64,000 nucleotides of DNA from Paenibacillus sp. yr247 (GTDB lineage Bacteria; Bacillota; Bacilli; Paenibacillales; NBRC-103111). The stretch lies in assembly GCF_900103825.1 (NCBI RefSeq), contig NZ_FNIF01000003.1, forward strand, positions 307,859-371,858, written 5' to 3'. The notes under the pieces are model-generated. The model searched no databases, was not told the origin of the DNA, and worked only from the letters and a program-made list of their open reading frames with translations. Each line of letters opens with the position of its first letter. The stretch's first letter is position 1. Below are positions 17,665 to 27,397 of the stretch, in pieces. A program made the position numbers and the translations under genes.

Positions 17665-18255
17665 ATGAATCTAAAACCCCCTATTTTAGAAGGAACGCGT
17701 GTCGCTCTGCTACCTATGCAAGAATCCCATATACTCGGTCTCACGGAAGCTGCCGCCGACCCGAAAATTTGGGCCTACATGACCCCGCTTCTTCGTTCCG
17801 CAGATGTCGAGAAGTTTGTACGCGAAGCACTGGAAGAGCAGAAGGCAGGCCTTGGCATTCCTTACAGCGTCTATGACAAGCATACAGACACTTTCGTCGG
17901 CAGCACGCGTTTATTCGATATTTCCGCCCCACATCGGAATTTGGAGATTGGCTATACCTGGTACAATCCTCTTGTCTGGCGTACACGCGTTAATACCGAA
18001 TGCAAATATTTACTGCTGCGACACTGTTTCGAATCGTTACACCTGCTCCGCGTACAACTTAAAACAGACCTACGGAACGACCGCTCTCAAGCAGCGATTA
18101 CACGGTTAGGCGCCCAAAGGGAAGGGATTCTCCGTCAACATCGTGTGCTCCACGACGGCTATATACGGGACACCGTCATGTTTAGTATCATCGATTCCGA
18201 ATGGCCTGAAGTTAAGCGCCGATTGGAAGGATTTTTGAATAAAGTAAGCGTTTAA
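17665..18255 (+). CDS. GNAT-family N-acetyltransferase (RimJ/RimL-like)
   Basis: A 196-residue acetyltransferase. The N-terminal LEGTRVALLPMQESHI is typical of the RimJ/RimL branch. LEIGYTWYNPLVWRTRVNTECK holds the beta4 strand and acetyl-CoA pyrophosphate loop region, followed by NDRSQAAITRLGA near residue 140. AAGGAG lies eight bases before the ATG. The substrate could be a protein N-terminus or a small amine; nothing in the context decides. It stands alone on the + strand, divergent from the MocR gene, which is the usual position for a MocR target, so regulation by that protein is possible. Confidence 0.85.
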   Translation: MNLKPPILEGTRVALLPMQESHILGLTEAAADPKIWAYMTPLLRSADVEKFVREALEEQKAGLGIPYSVYDKHTDTFVGSTRLFDISAPHRNLEIGYTWYNPLVWRTRVNTECKYLLLRHCFESLHLLRVQLKTDLRNDRSQAAITRLGAQREGILRQHRVLHDGYIRDTVMFSIIDSEWPEVKRRLEGFLNKVSV

Positions 18256-18297
18256 TTCCATTTAGAAAACGTTTCCGATAAAATTTGTTTCGCGCCG

Positions 18298-18325
18298 TGA
18301 CGTACTCTGATGAAAGTGGTATAAT
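18298..18325 (+). promoter_or_regulatory. Candidate sigma-A promoter of the aminotransferase gene
   Basis: GTGACG (-35, 18298-18303), a 16-base spacer and a perfect TATAAT (18320-18325), preceded by TGG. The ATG of the gene lies about 46 bases downstream. Confidence 0.5.
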
Positions 18326-18370
18326 AACTGCAAAAAATGAATAGCTCATTGGAAGGAATGACCCACTCTT

Positions 18371-19681
18371 ATGAATCCTCTGGCAAGACAGTTAAACGAG
18401 ACCCTCGAACGTGAAAATTCTCACGTGCATGACATGCTTTCTGCATTAGGTAGATCGATTTACTTCCCGAAAGAAGGTATTCTCAGCCAATCTGCTGAAG
18501 CAAAGTCCAAGGCCAAGAAATTCAATGCTACAATCGGTATTGCTATCGAAAATGGTCAGCCTATGCATTTGAAGGTCATTCAAGATACTCTCTCCACCTA
18601 CGCACCAAAAGATATATATGAATACGCACCACCTGCCGGTAAACCTGAGCTTCGTACAGCATGGCGCAAAAAAATGCTCGAAGAGAATCCCGAGATTGGC
18701 AGCAAACTTATCGGTAATCCGATCGTTACGAATGCGTTGACACACGGTCTCAGCATTGCCGCTGACCTTTTCGCAGATGTTGGCGATGCTGTTCTTATCC
18801 CAGATAAAAACTGGGAGAACTACGAGCTAACGTTCGAAATTCGCCGTGGTGCACAGATCGTGAATTACCCGCTTTATAACGACGAAATGAAGTTTAATTC
18901 AGCAGGACTTCGCGAAGCTCTTTTTGCCCAAAAGTCCAAAGGCAAAGCAATCGTTGTCTTGAACTTTCCAAATAACCCTACAGGCTACACGCCTGGTGCT
19001 GAAGAGGGCAAAGAAATTACTGCAGCCATCAAAGATGCGGCTGAAGCAGGAATCAACGTAATCGTCCTTACAGACGATGCTTACTTTGGTCTTTTCTTTG
19101 AAGGTTCAATGCATGAGTCCTTGTTCGGGCAATTGGCTGATATTCACCCGCGCGTGCTTGCTGTCAAAATTGACGGAGCGACGAAGGAAGAGTACGTTTG
19201 GGGCTTCCGTGTAGGCTTCATTACGTATGCAGGCCAAAGCGAAGCGCTTCTTAGCGCTCTGGAGCAAAAAACAATGGGTATCATCCGTGCAACCATTTCC
19301 AGCGGCCCGCACCCGTCCCAAACGTTCGTGCTTCACGCGCTTAACTCTCCTGAGTTCGGCCAACAGAAGCAAGAGAAATATGAGATCATGAAAGGCCGCG
19401 CCAACCGTACCAAGTCCATTCTGGACAGCGGAAAGTTTGACGATGCATGGGGCTACTACCCCTTCAACTCCGGCTACTTCATGTGTTTGAAGCTCAAAAC
19501 CGTTGATGCCGAATCCTTGCGCGTACACTTACTCAACCAGCATGGTGTAGGCACGATCGCACTAGGAACTACCGACCTTCGCGTGGCTTTCTCCTGTATT
19601 GAAGAAGGCAACCTCGAGGAGCTTTTCAACCTTATTTATCAAAGCGTTAAAGAAATAGAGACTGTCTCAGCAAGCAAATAA
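18371..19681 (+). CDS. PLP-dependent aminotransferase, class I/II
   Basis: A 436-residue fold-type I aminotransferase. Visible are YAPPAGKPELRTAWRKKM (cofactor domain entry), VVLNFPNNPTGYTP with the Asn that contacts PLP, VLTDDAYFGLFFEG with the PLP-phenol Asp-x-x-Tyr, and a KIDGATKEEYVWGFRVG stretch carrying the Schiff-base lysine and the phosphate-binding Arg. GGAAGGAATG lies upstream of the ATG. Its closest branch cannot be named from motifs alone; the amino donor is unknown. A strong hairpin terminator follows, so it is probably monocistronic. Confidence 0.88.
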   Translation: MNPLARQLNETLERENSHVHDMLSALGRSIYFPKEGILSQSAEAKSKAKKFNATIGIAIENGQPMHLKVIQDTLSTYAPKDIYEYAPPAGKPELRTAWRKKMLEENPEIGSKLIGNPIVTNALTHGLSIAADLFADVGDAVLIPDKNWENYELTFEIRRGAQIVNYPLYNDEMKFNSAGLREALFAQKSKGKAIVVLNFPNNPTGYTPGAEEGKEITAAIKDAAEAGINVIVLTDDAYFGLFFEGSMHESLFGQLADIHPRVLAVKIDGATKEEYVWGFRVGFITYAGQSEALLSALEQKTMGIIRATISSGPHPSQTFVLHALNSPEFGQQKQEKYEIMKGRANRTKSILDSGKFDDAWGYYPFNSGYFMCLKLKTVDAESLRVHLLNQHGVGTIALGTTDLRVAFSCIEEGNLEELFNLIYQSVKEIETVSASK

Positions 19682-19692
19682 CAGTAACAAAC

Positions 19693-19731
19693 AAAGAGCA
19701 CTTTCTAACCTCAAGTTAGAGAGTGCTCTTT
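19693..19731 (+). terminator. Strong intrinsic terminator
   Basis: Arms AAAGAGCACTTTCTAAC and GTTAGAGAGTGCTCTTT with a five-base loop; 17 bp nearly perfect. Confidence 0.85.
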
Positions 19732-19754
19732 GCTCATCGCTTTTCCTTCAACAA

Positions 19755-19787
19755 AAAAAGAGACCCACAGCAACGGGCTGTGGACCT
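19755..19787 (-). terminator. Intrinsic terminator for the YtoI gene
   Basis: Read on the minus strand, CCACAGCCC and the complementary GCTGTGG form a stem followed by a T-run (the A-run near 19755-19761). Confidence 0.7.
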
Positions 19788-19939
19788 AAGAGTATATATT
19801 TTAAAGGGGGGTCGACTTTTATTATAAGCTTGTTTCATTAACGTCAGATGAAAAACAGATTTCATTCTGATTACAAATAAAGTTATTAGATATCTCTTGC
19901 CATTTTACATGCCATCTGCTAGGACGTGCACGTTTACTT

Positions 19940-21268
19940 TTACAAGATTCGTGCTGTAAACATAGCTCTAGCTACTCTAGTACCGTTCGTCATGATTTCC
20001 ATATCAATCTTGCAAAATCTGCGGCTCATCTCCACGATGGAAGGCACGATTTCGATGACGTCATCGATTTGCAGCGGGATCAGAAAATAACTGGAAGAGC
20101 TATCCAGAATGAGATCGCCTTTCTTGTGCTCCTGAACCGTACGGTAAGCCGCACGAATCATAATCGTTGTCAGCACACCCTCGGAGACCAAACCTTCAAA
20201 ATTCGTCATTTGCGGTGTAACCGTTCCTTTGAAAAAAAGTTTGCCTTCCACATCTCGAAGTTCATCGATCCCTGAATAGATTTGCACCTCAAACGTTTCG
20301 GCGTTCTGAGGCTGTCTTTGCATATGCTGCATCGCTTTCATGACATCCTTGCGGCTAATGACGCCAATCATCTTGCGATCGGTATCTATGACGGGCAGCA
20401 GTTCAATGCCTTCCCACACCATCGTATGTCCAGCTGACGCTACCGATGTTTTCAAGTTTATCATCAGCGGATTCGGTGTCATTAGGGTGCTAACGAGCTG
20501 GTTCGGTTTTGCGCCCATGATATCCTTGGTCGTGATCATGCCAATCGGCATCTGATTCTCATCGATGACAGGGTACCGTGTGTGCGTCGTCTCCTCCACC
20601 AGCTTTTGCATGTCCTTGACCGTGTTTGCAGCTATGAGCGAGTAAATCGGGCTATCTTTGCGTACGATGTCATCGACGATCATAATTTTCTTCTTAATGA
20701 GACGGTCTTCCATCGCACGGTTAATCATCGTGGCAACCGTGAATGTATCGAATGAACTGCCGATAATAGGCAATTGCAATTCATCTGCTAGCTCCTTCAC
20801 TTCAGGCGTGGTATCAAATCCACCGGTAATCAACACGCCAGCGCCCTGACTAAGTGCGCACATATGGGCTTGTACACGATTGCCGACAATGAGCAAATTG
20901 CCTGGCTCAATATACTTCAACATAGCTTCCAGCTGCATAGCGCCAATAACGAATTTGTTCAGTGACTTATGAATACCTGAAGAGCCGCCCAGCACAACGC
21001 CCTCCACCACATTCACGATTTCCGCGAATGTTAATTTATCAATGACGGGTTCTTCTTTCTTCTCCATGCGAATCGTACCGATCCGCCGTTTCGTGCTCAC
21101 CAAACCGATATTTTCCGCTTCCTTGATCGCACGATAAGCCGTTCCCTCACTCACTTCCAGATCTTGGGCGATTTGTCGAACGGACAGCTTTGTGCCCACA
21201 GGCAAAGATTCAATATATTTCGTAATTTGTTCATGCTTCGTATGAAGCTCCGAATGGCCCGTGCTCAT
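19940..21268 (-). CDS. YtoI-type regulator: HTH, DRTGG, two CBS and hotdog domains
   Basis: A 442-residue multi-domain protein. Residues 10-70 are a GntR-like winged helix (LSVRQIAQDLEVSEGTAYRAIKE has the helix-turn-helix). Residues 80-185 are a DRTGG domain. Residues 195-310 are a pair of CBS domains (MIVDDIVRKDSPIYS, VSTLMTPNPLMIN), which usually sense adenosyl ligands. The rest is a thioesterase-like hotdog domain. This order matches YtoI of Bacillus. GAGGTGTGAACC precedes the ATG. Ligand and regulon are unknown; the nearby malic enzyme recalls the B. subtilis neighbourhood of ytoI and ytsJ. Confidence 0.88.
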   Translation of the reverse strand: MSTGHSELHTKHEQITKYIESLPVGTKLSVRQIAQDLEVSEGTAYRAIKEAENIGLVSTKRRIGTIRMEKKEEPVIDKLTFAEIVNVVEGVVLGGSSGIHKSLNKFVIGAMQLEAMLKYIEPGNLLIVGNRVQAHMCALSQGAGVLITGGFDTTPEVKELADELQLPIIGSSFDTFTVATMINRAMEDRLIKKKIMIVDDIVRKDSPIYSLIAANTVKDMQKLVEETTHTRYPVIDENQMPIGMITTKDIMGAKPNQLVSTLMTPNPLMINLKTSVASAGHTMVWEGIELLPVIDTDRKMIGVISRKDVMKAMQHMQRQPQNAETFEVQIYSGIDELRDVEGKLFFKGTVTPQMTNFEGLVSEGVLTTIMIRAAYRTVQEHKKGDLILDSSSSYFLIPLQIDDVIEIVPSIVEMSRRFCKIDMEIMTNGTRVARAMFTARIL

Positions 21269-21331
21269 GGTTCACACCTCGCTGAACTGTTCTATAACAT
21301 TGAAATAATTATATTATATTCAAATAAAAAA

Positions 21332-21361
21332 AGACAGAAGCCCTTTTTAAAGGCCCTGTCT
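21332..21361 (-). terminator. Terminator of the aceA-aceB unit
   Basis: AGACAG and CTGTCT arms with inner GGGCC-like pairing, followed on the minus strand by a seven-T run. Confidence 0.75.
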
Positions 21362-21379
21362 CAAACTTGCTTATACTCA

Positions 21380-23026
21380 TTACAAATACCGATACCCTTG
21401 TTCAGTTAAGAAAGATTCAAAGTCAGGTGAAACCGTCATCTGGGTAAAAAGCACATTCGCTAGATCAAACTTTCTTTGCTGGAGTGCTTCTTCCCCAAGT
21501 TTCGCTTTGATCTTTTCTAACTCCTCATATTGGATCTGTAGAAATAGCTCAGCCGTTACTTTGCGCCCGTCATCCAAGATCCCTAAGGGATGGTGAATCC
21601 ACTGCCACAGCTGAGCGCGTGATATTTCCGCAGTTGCCACGTCTTCCATCAGGTTGTTGATCGGTACAGCACCCAAACCACGCAACCAGGCTTCCAAATA
21701 CTGAATGCCAACGCTGACGTTCGTCCGAATCCCATTCTCCGTAATCAGTCCTTGCGGCACCTCCAACAATTGTTCAGCGGTAATCTCGACCTCAGATAGC
21801 TGCCTGCCTATTTGATTAGCTGATGGCATATGCTCATCGAATATCGCTTTCGCCACAGGGACTAATCCGGGATGCGCAACCCATGTGCCGTCGTGACCAT
21901 TCCTCACCTCTCGCAGCTTATCAGTTCTCACTTTCGCCATTGCTTCTTCATTCGCCCTCGGATCATTCCTCACCGGAATTTGAGCAGCCATGCCTCCGAT
22001 GCAAGGAGCATTCCGCTTATGACATGTCTGGATAGCAAGCAGCGAGTAAGCTTTCATGAAAGGCGATTCCATCGTGACCTGCGCACGGTCAGGAACAATG
22101 ACGTGAGGCTGCTTGTGCAGCTTTTTAATAAAACTGAATATATAATCCCACCGTCCGCAGTTAAGTCCTGCGCTGTGCTCTCGAAGTTCATACAAAATTT
22201 CGTCCATTTCGAAGGCCGCTACGATCGTCTCAATAAGCACCGTAGCTTTAATCGTGCCCTGTGGGATTCCCAATTCTTGCTGAGCAAACTTGAATACCTC
22301 GTTCCAAAGACGTGCCTCCAGATGGCTCTCCAGCTTAGGTAAGTAAAAATAAGGTCCGCTTCCTTGCTGGGTCAATGCTTTTGCATTCAGGAAAAAGTAT
22401 ACGCCAAAATCAAATAACGATCCTGATACAGGGTGTCCATCAACTTTCATATGTTTCTCTTCCAGATGCCAACCGCGAGGCCGAACTTTAAGGACGGCTG
22501 TCTGATCCTGAAGGTGATAGCTCTTCCCTTCTGGACTGTTGAAGGCGATCTTTCCACGAACGGCATCGTGCAGATTCACTTGACCATCGATCGTATTGTT
22601 CCACGTCGGCGAGTTGGCGTCCTCGAAGTCAGCCATGTAAACGTATGCCCCAGAATTGAATGCATTAATGACCATCTTACGGTCGCCAGCTGGACCTGTT
22701 ATTTCGACGCGTCGGTCTTGCAAATCCGCAGGGATCGGTGCTATTGTCCATTCGCTGCTGCGTACTCCCGCTGTCTCCAGAAGGAAGTTCGGCAGCTCTC
22801 CTGAATCAATACGATTCTGTCTTAGGTTACGCTGCTGCAATAGCTCAAGCCGTTTTGCTCCAAATGTTCGTTCAAGTAACGCCACGAATGCCAATACTTC
22901 CGGAGTAAAAATTCGCCTCTGCTCCACTCCCAAAGATATGTCTTGGAGTTCAATTCCACTAGGCAAGATTTGATCGATCAATACCCTCATCTCCTTCAAC
23001 CTTCTGGCATTGATATTAATGGGCAA
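21380..23026 (-). CDS. aceB: Malate synthase A
   Basis: Condenses glyoxylate with acetyl-CoA to malate, the second step of the glyoxylate shunt. Marks include [24 protein letters not shown] with the catalytic Arg, [19 protein letters not shown] and [12 protein letters not shown]. Around 540 residues is the normal A-form length. The start is uncertain. A TTG at 23026 has GAGGAG three bases before it and overlaps the end of aceA by about ten bases. An ATG at 22987 lies directly after an AAGGAG with AGAAGG nine bases away. Both leave the conserved core intact. It is translationally coupled to aceA. Confidence 0.95.
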   Translation of the reverse strand: MPININARRLKEMRVLIDQILPSGIELQDISLGVEQRRIFTPEVLAFVALLERTFGAKRLELLQQRNLRQNRIDSGELPNFLLETAGVRSSEWTIAPIPADLQDRRVEITGPAGDRKMVINAFNSGAYVYMADFEDANSPTWNNTIDGQVNLHDAVRGKIAFNSPEGKSYHLQDQTAVLKVRPRGWHLEEKHMKVDGHPVSGSLFDFGVYFFLNAKALTQQGSGPYFYLPKLESHLEARLWNEVFKFAQQELGIPQGTIKATVLIETIVAAFEMDEILYELREHSAGLNCGRWDYIFSFIKKLHKQPHVIVPDRAQVTMESPFMKAYSLLAIQTCHKRNAPCIGGMAAQIPVRNDPRANEEAMAKVRTDKLREVRNGHDGTWVAHPGLVPVAKAIFDEHMPSANQIGRQLSEVEITAEQLLEVPQGLITENGIRTNVSVGIQYLEAWLRGLGAVPINNLMEDVATAEISRAQLWQWIHHPLGILDDGRKVTAELFLQIQYEELEKIKAKLGEEALQQRKFDLANVLFTQMTVSPDFESFLTEQGYRYL

Positions 23027-24299
23027 ATTGCTCCTCTTCTGTCGAACCAGAAAGCGCAGTTGTGGAAGAAGTGCCGCTCGTAATTACTTGCGATACTTCA
23101 TCGAAATAGCCCGTTCCTACTTCACGCTGATGGCGTGTCGCTTCGTAGCCGCGAGATTCGCTGGCGAATTCCGTTTGTTGGAACTGAGAGTAGGCTGCCA
23201 TACCGCGATCTTTGTATTCGTGAGCGAGTTCAAACATGCTGTGATTCAGCGCATGGAAGCCTGCTAAGGTTACGAATTGGAACTTATAGCCCAGCTTGCC
23301 GAGTTCTTGTTGAAATTTCGCAATCGTTGGTTCATCTAATTTTTTCTTCCAGTTAAACGAGGGTGAGCAATTATAAGCGAGCAGCTTGCCTGGAAATTTC
23401 TCATGAATCGCTTCGGCAAAACGTCTTGCCTCCTCCAGGTTTGGCTCTGATGTTTCACACCAAACCATATCCGCGTAAGGCGCATAAGCCAGACCACGTG
23501 AGATCGCTTGATCCAAACCTGCGTTCACATAGTAGAATCCTTCGGGTGAACGTTCGCCAGTTACAAACGGTCGATCGTTATCGTCTATATCACTTGTAAG
23601 AAGACTTGCTGCATTCGCATCTGTTCGGGCGATTAACACTGTCTCCACACCCATCACATCAGCGGCCAACCTTGCTGCGATTAGGTTTTTCACTGCCTGC
23701 TGCGTTGGCAGCAGCACCTTGCCACCCAAATGGCCGCATTTCTTTTCGGAGGAGAGCTGATCCTCGAAATGGACTGCAGCGGCTCCCGCTTCGATCATGC
23801 CCTTCATCAACTCAAAGACGTTAAGTGGTCCTCCGAAGCCTGCTTCAGCGTCTGCCACGATGGGGAGGTAGAAATCAATACTTCCTCTTCCTTCCGCATG
23901 CTGGATCTGATCGGCCCGCTGCAGCGCTTGATTAATTCTTTTCACAACGCTAGGTACGCTGTTAGCTGGGTAAAGACTTTGATCGGGATACATATGACCG
24001 GATAAGTTCGCATCGGCGGCAACTTGCCAACCGCTCAAATAAATCGCTTTAAGTCCTGCTTTTGCTTGCTGCACAGCTTGATTTCCCGTTAGAGCTCCTA
24101 GTGCAGGAACAAAGTCTTCAGCGTTAACCCGCTCCCAGAATTTGCGAGCTCCCTGCTTAGCCAGTGTCTGTTCAATCATTACGGAGCCACGGAGGCGAAG
24201 CACATCCTCTACAGAATAAGGTCGAGACACCCCTTCGAATCGCTTGGAATTCCAGCTCGCTTGCAGCTGTTCACGTTGACTTTGTCTACTCATGATCAT
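23016..24299 (-). CDS. aceA: Isocitrate lyase
   Basis: Splits isocitrate to glyoxylate and succinate. The catalytic signature KKCGHLGGK with the active Cys lies near residue 190. Other marks are [39 protein letters not shown] and [11 protein letters not shown]. The ATG at 24299 is chosen because AAAGGAG ends five bases before it; a GTG at 24305 is too close. About 427 residues is usual for the short Gram-positive form. It is first or second in a three-gene unit with a small CxxCxGxG protein upstream and aceB downstream, and would be needed for growth on acetate or fatty acids. Confidence 0.95.
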   Translation of the reverse strand: MIMSRQSQREQLQASWNSKRFEGVSRPYSVEDVLRLRGSVMIEQTLAKQGARKFWERVNAEDFVPALGALTGNQAVQQAKAGLKAIYLSGWQVAADANLSGHMYPDQSLYPANSVPSVVKRINQALQRADQIQHAEGRGSIDFYLPIVADAEAGFGGPLNVFELMKGMIEAGAAAVHFEDQLSSEKKCGHLGGKVLLPTQQAVKNLIAARLAADVMGVETVLIARTDANAASLLTSDIDDNDRPFVTGERSPEGFYYVNAGLDQAISRGLAYAPYADMVWCETSEPNLEEARRFAEAIHEKFPGKLLAYNCSPSFNWKKKLDEPTIAKFQQELGKLGYKFQFVTLAGFHALNHSMFELAHEYKDRGMAAYSQFQQTEFASESRGYEATRHQREVGTGYFDEVSQVITSGTSSTTALSGSTEEEQFAH

Positions 24300-24326
24300 A
24301 TGCACTCCTTTATTGGGTTTTGGTTT

Positions 24327-24494
24327 TTAAAAGGATACGTCTAGAAATCCGCTGCCGCCGCAAACCGGGCAAGTGTTTGGCCACAACACGCGATCCTGAC
24401 CAAAATTGATGGACGACCCCTCTTTGTGAAAGTGCTCATCGGTGCTTCTGATTTCATCTAAATCTCCATTACCTTGGCATGTTGGACAATCCAT
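24327..24494 (-). CDS. Small DnaJ-type zinc-finger-like protein
   Basis: Fifty-five residues starting MDCPTCQGNG with AAGGAGG nine bases upstream. It holds two CxxCxGxG motifs, CPTCQGNG at the N-terminus and CPVCGGSG near the C-terminus, which together form one DnaJ-like zinc site. There is no J domain or other chaperone domain. It ends 27 bases upstream of the isocitrate lyase start on the same strand, so it probably leads the aceA-aceB transcript. Function unknown. Confidence 0.6.
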   Translation of the reverse strand: MDCPTCQGNGDLDEIRSTDEHFHKEGSSINFGQDRVLWPNTCPVCGGSGFLDVSF

Positions 24495-24554
24495 TGTTGT
24501 ATCCTCCTTTAATGTATTAATACAGTTTGTTTTATTAATATAATTTATAACACA

Positions 24555-24582
24555 TAAAACAGTTGAATTCAATACTGTTTTA
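24555..24582 (-). promoter_or_regulatory. Inverted repeat upstream of the glyoxylate operon
   Basis: TAAAACAG (24555-24562) and CTGTTTTA (24575-24582) form a perfect 8-bp inverted repeat with a 12-base centre containing GAATTC. A related half-site, ACAGTTTGTTTTA, lies about 30 bases nearer the gene. A regulator site is plausible; it does not match a catabolite-responsive element. Confidence 0.4.
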
Positions 24583-24621
24583 TAAAATATTTATTTAACT
24601 TTTAATGTACTATAACAATAA

Positions 24622-24649
24622 AAAGCCTACCGAAAATTCGGCAGGCTTT
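24622..24649 (-). terminator. Hairpin terminator
   Basis: AAAGCCT-A-CCGAA pairs with TTCGG-C-AGGCTTT, 28 bases in all; it closes the transcript of the small gene at 24680-24880. Confidence 0.75.
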
Positions 24650-24679
24650 CGTTTAATCTTATGAGATGTTTTACCCCGT

Positions 24680-24880
24680 TTATCCCACTTCCGTTTCATC
24701 ATCAAAGGCATAGTACAGTGTCAAAGACAATGGTGATAATGGATAGAAAGCAGTTTCACCGCATTCATCGTGTTCCGTACGTTCTTCTCGATTCGCCACA
24801 GCTCTCTGAAAGTCATAGGCATGTTGGTGTATGAATTTCCTTCTCTCGAACAACTCCATCGACGATGCCAAACTACTCAT
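24680..24880 (-). CDS. Small hypothetical protein
   Basis: Sixty-six residues from an ATG at 24880 (MSSLASSMELFERRKF), eight bases after AGGGAG. It is followed by a terminator, so it looks like a real monocistronic gene. It has no Cys pairs or membrane segment and is mildly acidic at the C-terminus. No family is recognised. Confidence 0.5.
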   Translation of the reverse strand: MSSLASSMELFERRKFIHQHAYDFQRAVANREERTEHDECGETAFYPLSPLSLTLYYAFDDETEVG

Positions 24881-25008
24881 AACCATCTCTCCCTTCAACA
24901 TGTGCACCATTGTATTATTACAGAACTTGATTATATTTTATATTGTATAACTAAACAAAACATTTATGCAATAATAATTTGAAATTATTTTTATTGTTAT
25001 ATAACAAA

Positions 25009-25040
25009 GAAACCAGAGAGGTTAAATCCTCTCCGGTTTC
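25009..25040 (-). terminator. Terminator of the adenine deaminase gene
   Basis: GAAACC-A-GAGAGG pairs with CCTCTC-C-GGTTTC around TTAAAT. Confidence 0.8.
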
Positions 25041-25088
25041 AATAAGAAGTTTACAAGATACTGCAGCCACAATCAGTACTCTCGTTTG

Positions 25089-26882
25089 TTAAACAATTTC
25101 CACCTCAATTAGCTTGAACTGCGTTACATCGACGATACCTAGGTTTGAAATCCGAATTTCAGGAATGACAGGCAACGCAATTAACGAGAATGTCATAAAC
25201 GGGGCGTTCAACGGACAGCCAATTTGTTTCCATGCTTTTTCGAGCTGTGCAACCTCATTAACGACTTCAAGCAATGATTTATCTGACATGAGGCCTGCGA
25301 TGGTCATGGGTACTTGAGCCAGCACTTTACCGTTCTCAACAACGATCATACCGCCCCCCATTTTGACAAGCTCATTAGCTGCGAAAGCCATATCCTGCTC
25401 ATTGATCCCCATAACAATTAGATTGTGACTGTCATGCGCCACCGTTGACGCTACCGCACCTGCCTTGATTTGAAAGCCATGCGTAAAACCAAGTGAAATT
25501 TGACCTGTTCCATGGTGTCGTTCGATACATGCGAGACGGATAATATCCTGCTCTACATCCGGTTGGATGATCCCTTGTTGAACATCGAGCATCGCTGTCA
25601 TTTTCTCAGTTCTTGCGCTATTTTCAATAATGTTGATGACATTGACCTGCGTCTTATCCTGCTTGCTGCGACTTGCAAGCTTGAAGTCCACGGCAGTAAG
25701 CTCTCGCTTAACGTTCATGGAATTGCGTATGTGCTCTGGATACACGAAATCCGGGAAATCAACAGTGAGATTGCCTTTTTCAAAAACAACTTGACCATCG
25801 GTAATGACAGTCGAAGGCTCGACCTTCCGAAGATCGTCGATCAATAAAATGTCAGCACATTTACCAGGAGTAATGCTGCCCAAATCTTGCTCCATCTTAA
25901 AGTAGCGCGCCACATTAATCGTTACCATTTGAATTGCTGTTACTGGATCGACACCCTCTTCAATTGCGCGGCGCACCACATGATTGAGATGGCCTTTCTC
26001 CACTAAAGTTTGCGAATTTACGTCATCAGTGACGAGGGAGATATTGTCCGTGTTGACCTTATCTTCGGTTACTACCTTAATAACCTCTTTGACATCATGC
26101 CAAGCCGAACCTTCACGAATCATAAGGTGCATGCCCATGCGAACTTTGTGAAGGCCTTGTTCCCGTGTTACGGTTTCATGATCGGATGTCACGCCGGATG
26201 CTATATAAGCTTGCAGCATACGATCATCTTCACTTGGAAAATGTCCTGTGACCGTTTTACCGTGCTTGATCGTTTCTTCAATCTCCCCGCACATTTTCGG
26301 ATCACCATAAACAACACCAGGGAAATTCATGACTTCACCAAGTCCAACCACATTGTCCCACTGCAGCCCCTCTTTTATATCGTTTACTTCTAAGCTTGCA
26401 CCTGCATCTTCCAAGTCGGAAGCCGCTGGTACGCAGGAAGGGAAGGTCGTAAATACTTTGAGAGGCAGCTGCTGTCCCTCTTCGTGCATCAGCCTTACAC
26501 CTTCTGTACCAAACACATTTGCAATTTCATGCGGGTCCATAAATATTCCAGTTGTTCCTTTAGCTAATGCCGCTTTGGCAAACTCGGTAACGGAAAGCAT
26601 AGTACTTTCAACATGCATATGACCGTCTAATAATCCTGGAGAAATATACTTCTCTGTGGCATCGATAACAACCGTTTGAGCCCCAATGGTATGGTCTGCG
26701 TTCCCTACATACGCAATTCTACCAGCGGCAACAGCAACATCCATATGCTCAAGTAATTCACCTGAATACACATTGACTAATGTTCCATTCTTAATAACTA
26801 CATCGGCAAAAGCTTCCCCTATTGCAACCTTAGCTAGCGTTCTACTCACTTCAACTAGTTTGTTTCTTTTATTCAAAGTCAT
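25089..26882 (-). CDS. ade: Adenine deaminase
   Basis: Deaminates adenine to hypoxanthine in purine salvage. This amidohydrolase-fold enzyme shows the metal-binding HMHVEST, then DPHEIANVFG, TGHFPSEDD, SDHETVTREQ and an Asp in VTDDVNS. The adenine deaminase C-terminal domain follows, with VASTVAHDSHNLIVMG. 597 residues is normal. AAGGAG lies ten bases before the ATG. It is a single gene between two terminators. No purine riboswitch-like conserved core was found upstream. Confidence 0.95.
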   Translation of the reverse strand: MTLNKRNKLVEVSRTLAKVAIGEAFADVVIKNGTLVNVYSGELLEHMDVAVAAGRIAYVGNADHTIGAQTVVIDATEKYISPGLLDGHMHVESTMLSVTEFAKAALAKGTTGIFMDPHEIANVFGTEGVRLMHEEGQQLPLKVFTTFPSCVPAASDLEDAGASLEVNDIKEGLQWDNVVGLGEVMNFPGVVYGDPKMCGEIEETIKHGKTVTGHFPSEDDRMLQAYIASGVTSDHETVTREQGLHKVRMGMHLMIREGSAWHDVKEVIKVVTEDKVNTDNISLVTDDVNSQTLVEKGHLNHVVRRAIEEGVDPVTAIQMVTINVARYFKMEQDLGSITPGKCADILLIDDLRKVEPSTVITDGQVVFEKGNLTVDFPDFVYPEHIRNSMNVKRELTAVDFKLASRSKQDKTQVNVINIIENSARTEKMTAMLDVQQGIIQPDVEQDIIRLACIERHHGTGQISLGFTHGFQIKAGAVASTVAHDSHNLIVMGINEQDMAFAANELVKMGGGMIVVENGKVLAQVPMTIAGLMSDKSLLEVVNEVAQLEKAWKQIGCPLNAPFMTFSLIALPVIPEIRISNLGIVDVTQFKLIEVEIV

Positions 26883-26942
26883 GGGTCTTGAACTCCTTTA
26901 TGTATTTCAATTAATTGGCTTACTACGAACGCGATAAAAACA

Positions 26943-26984
26943 GGAAAAGCGCTACGGGAGCTCGATTGTTCCGTTCGCGCTTTG
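26943..26984 (-). terminator. Terminator of the DUF962 gene pair
   Basis: AAAGCGC and GCGCTTT arms with an inner ACGG/CCGT stem, then TTCCTGTTTTT on the minus strand. Confidence 0.6.
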
Positions 26985-27104
26985 CATTTTTGGCGTATTG
27001 ACTAGCTAATTGAATGATTTCACTTCATCTTTGGTAGCACCAGTAATTAATGTCCTTTTTTGCTGGCTTTGGTTCTGGTTTAGCGATTACATTGAATTCC
27101 GGAA

Positions 27105-27392
27105 TTATTTCGTGCTGCGCCCTTTACCAGTTATCATCTTTTTCACAAACCATATTGGACCTACAAGTAAATAAATCGGATTCGAGAAAAAAGAAGGCTT
27201 TTTGCCTTCGAACGCATGCCCGATAAACTGTAAAATCCACCCCACAACAAATAATAGGACGGCAAACTTCCAGCTAAAGAACAAGCAAGGGACCGAAATG
27301 ACAATCATTGGAATCCCTACTGTATGTGTAAGCTTGTTTATCGGATGCTGGTGGTCTTCTTTATATTTTTCAAGAAAAGATTTATCAGCCAT
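27105..27392 (-). CDS. DUF962 / Mpo1-like membrane protein (copy 2)
   Basis: A 95-residue membrane protein. HPINKLTHTVGIP near the N-terminus, two hydrophobic segments, then GHAFEGKKPSFFSNPIYLLVGP are the DUF962 hallmarks. The His residues correspond to the metal ligands of yeast Mpo1, which oxidises 2-hydroxy fatty acids. The bacterial role is not established. It lies five bases after the stop of its paralogue on the same strand. The terminator at 26943-26984 closes the pair. Confidence 0.75.
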   Translation of the reverse strand: MADKSFLEKYKEDHQHPINKLTHTVGIPMIVISVPCLFFSWKFAVLLFVVGWILQFIGHAFEGKKPSFFSNPIYLLVGPIWFVKKMITGKGRSTK

Positions 27393-27397
27393 TGACT

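Noticed and set aside
18262..18280. Catabolite-responsive element (AAAACGTTTCC) before the aminotransferase
   Set aside because: Only the centre fits the cre consensus; the flanking TG and CA positions do not.
26885..27104. A purine riboswitch or PurBox pair upstream of adenine deaminase
   Set aside because: No conserved riboswitch core is visible, and the CGAAC-like boxes fall inside the terminator hairpin at wrong spacing.
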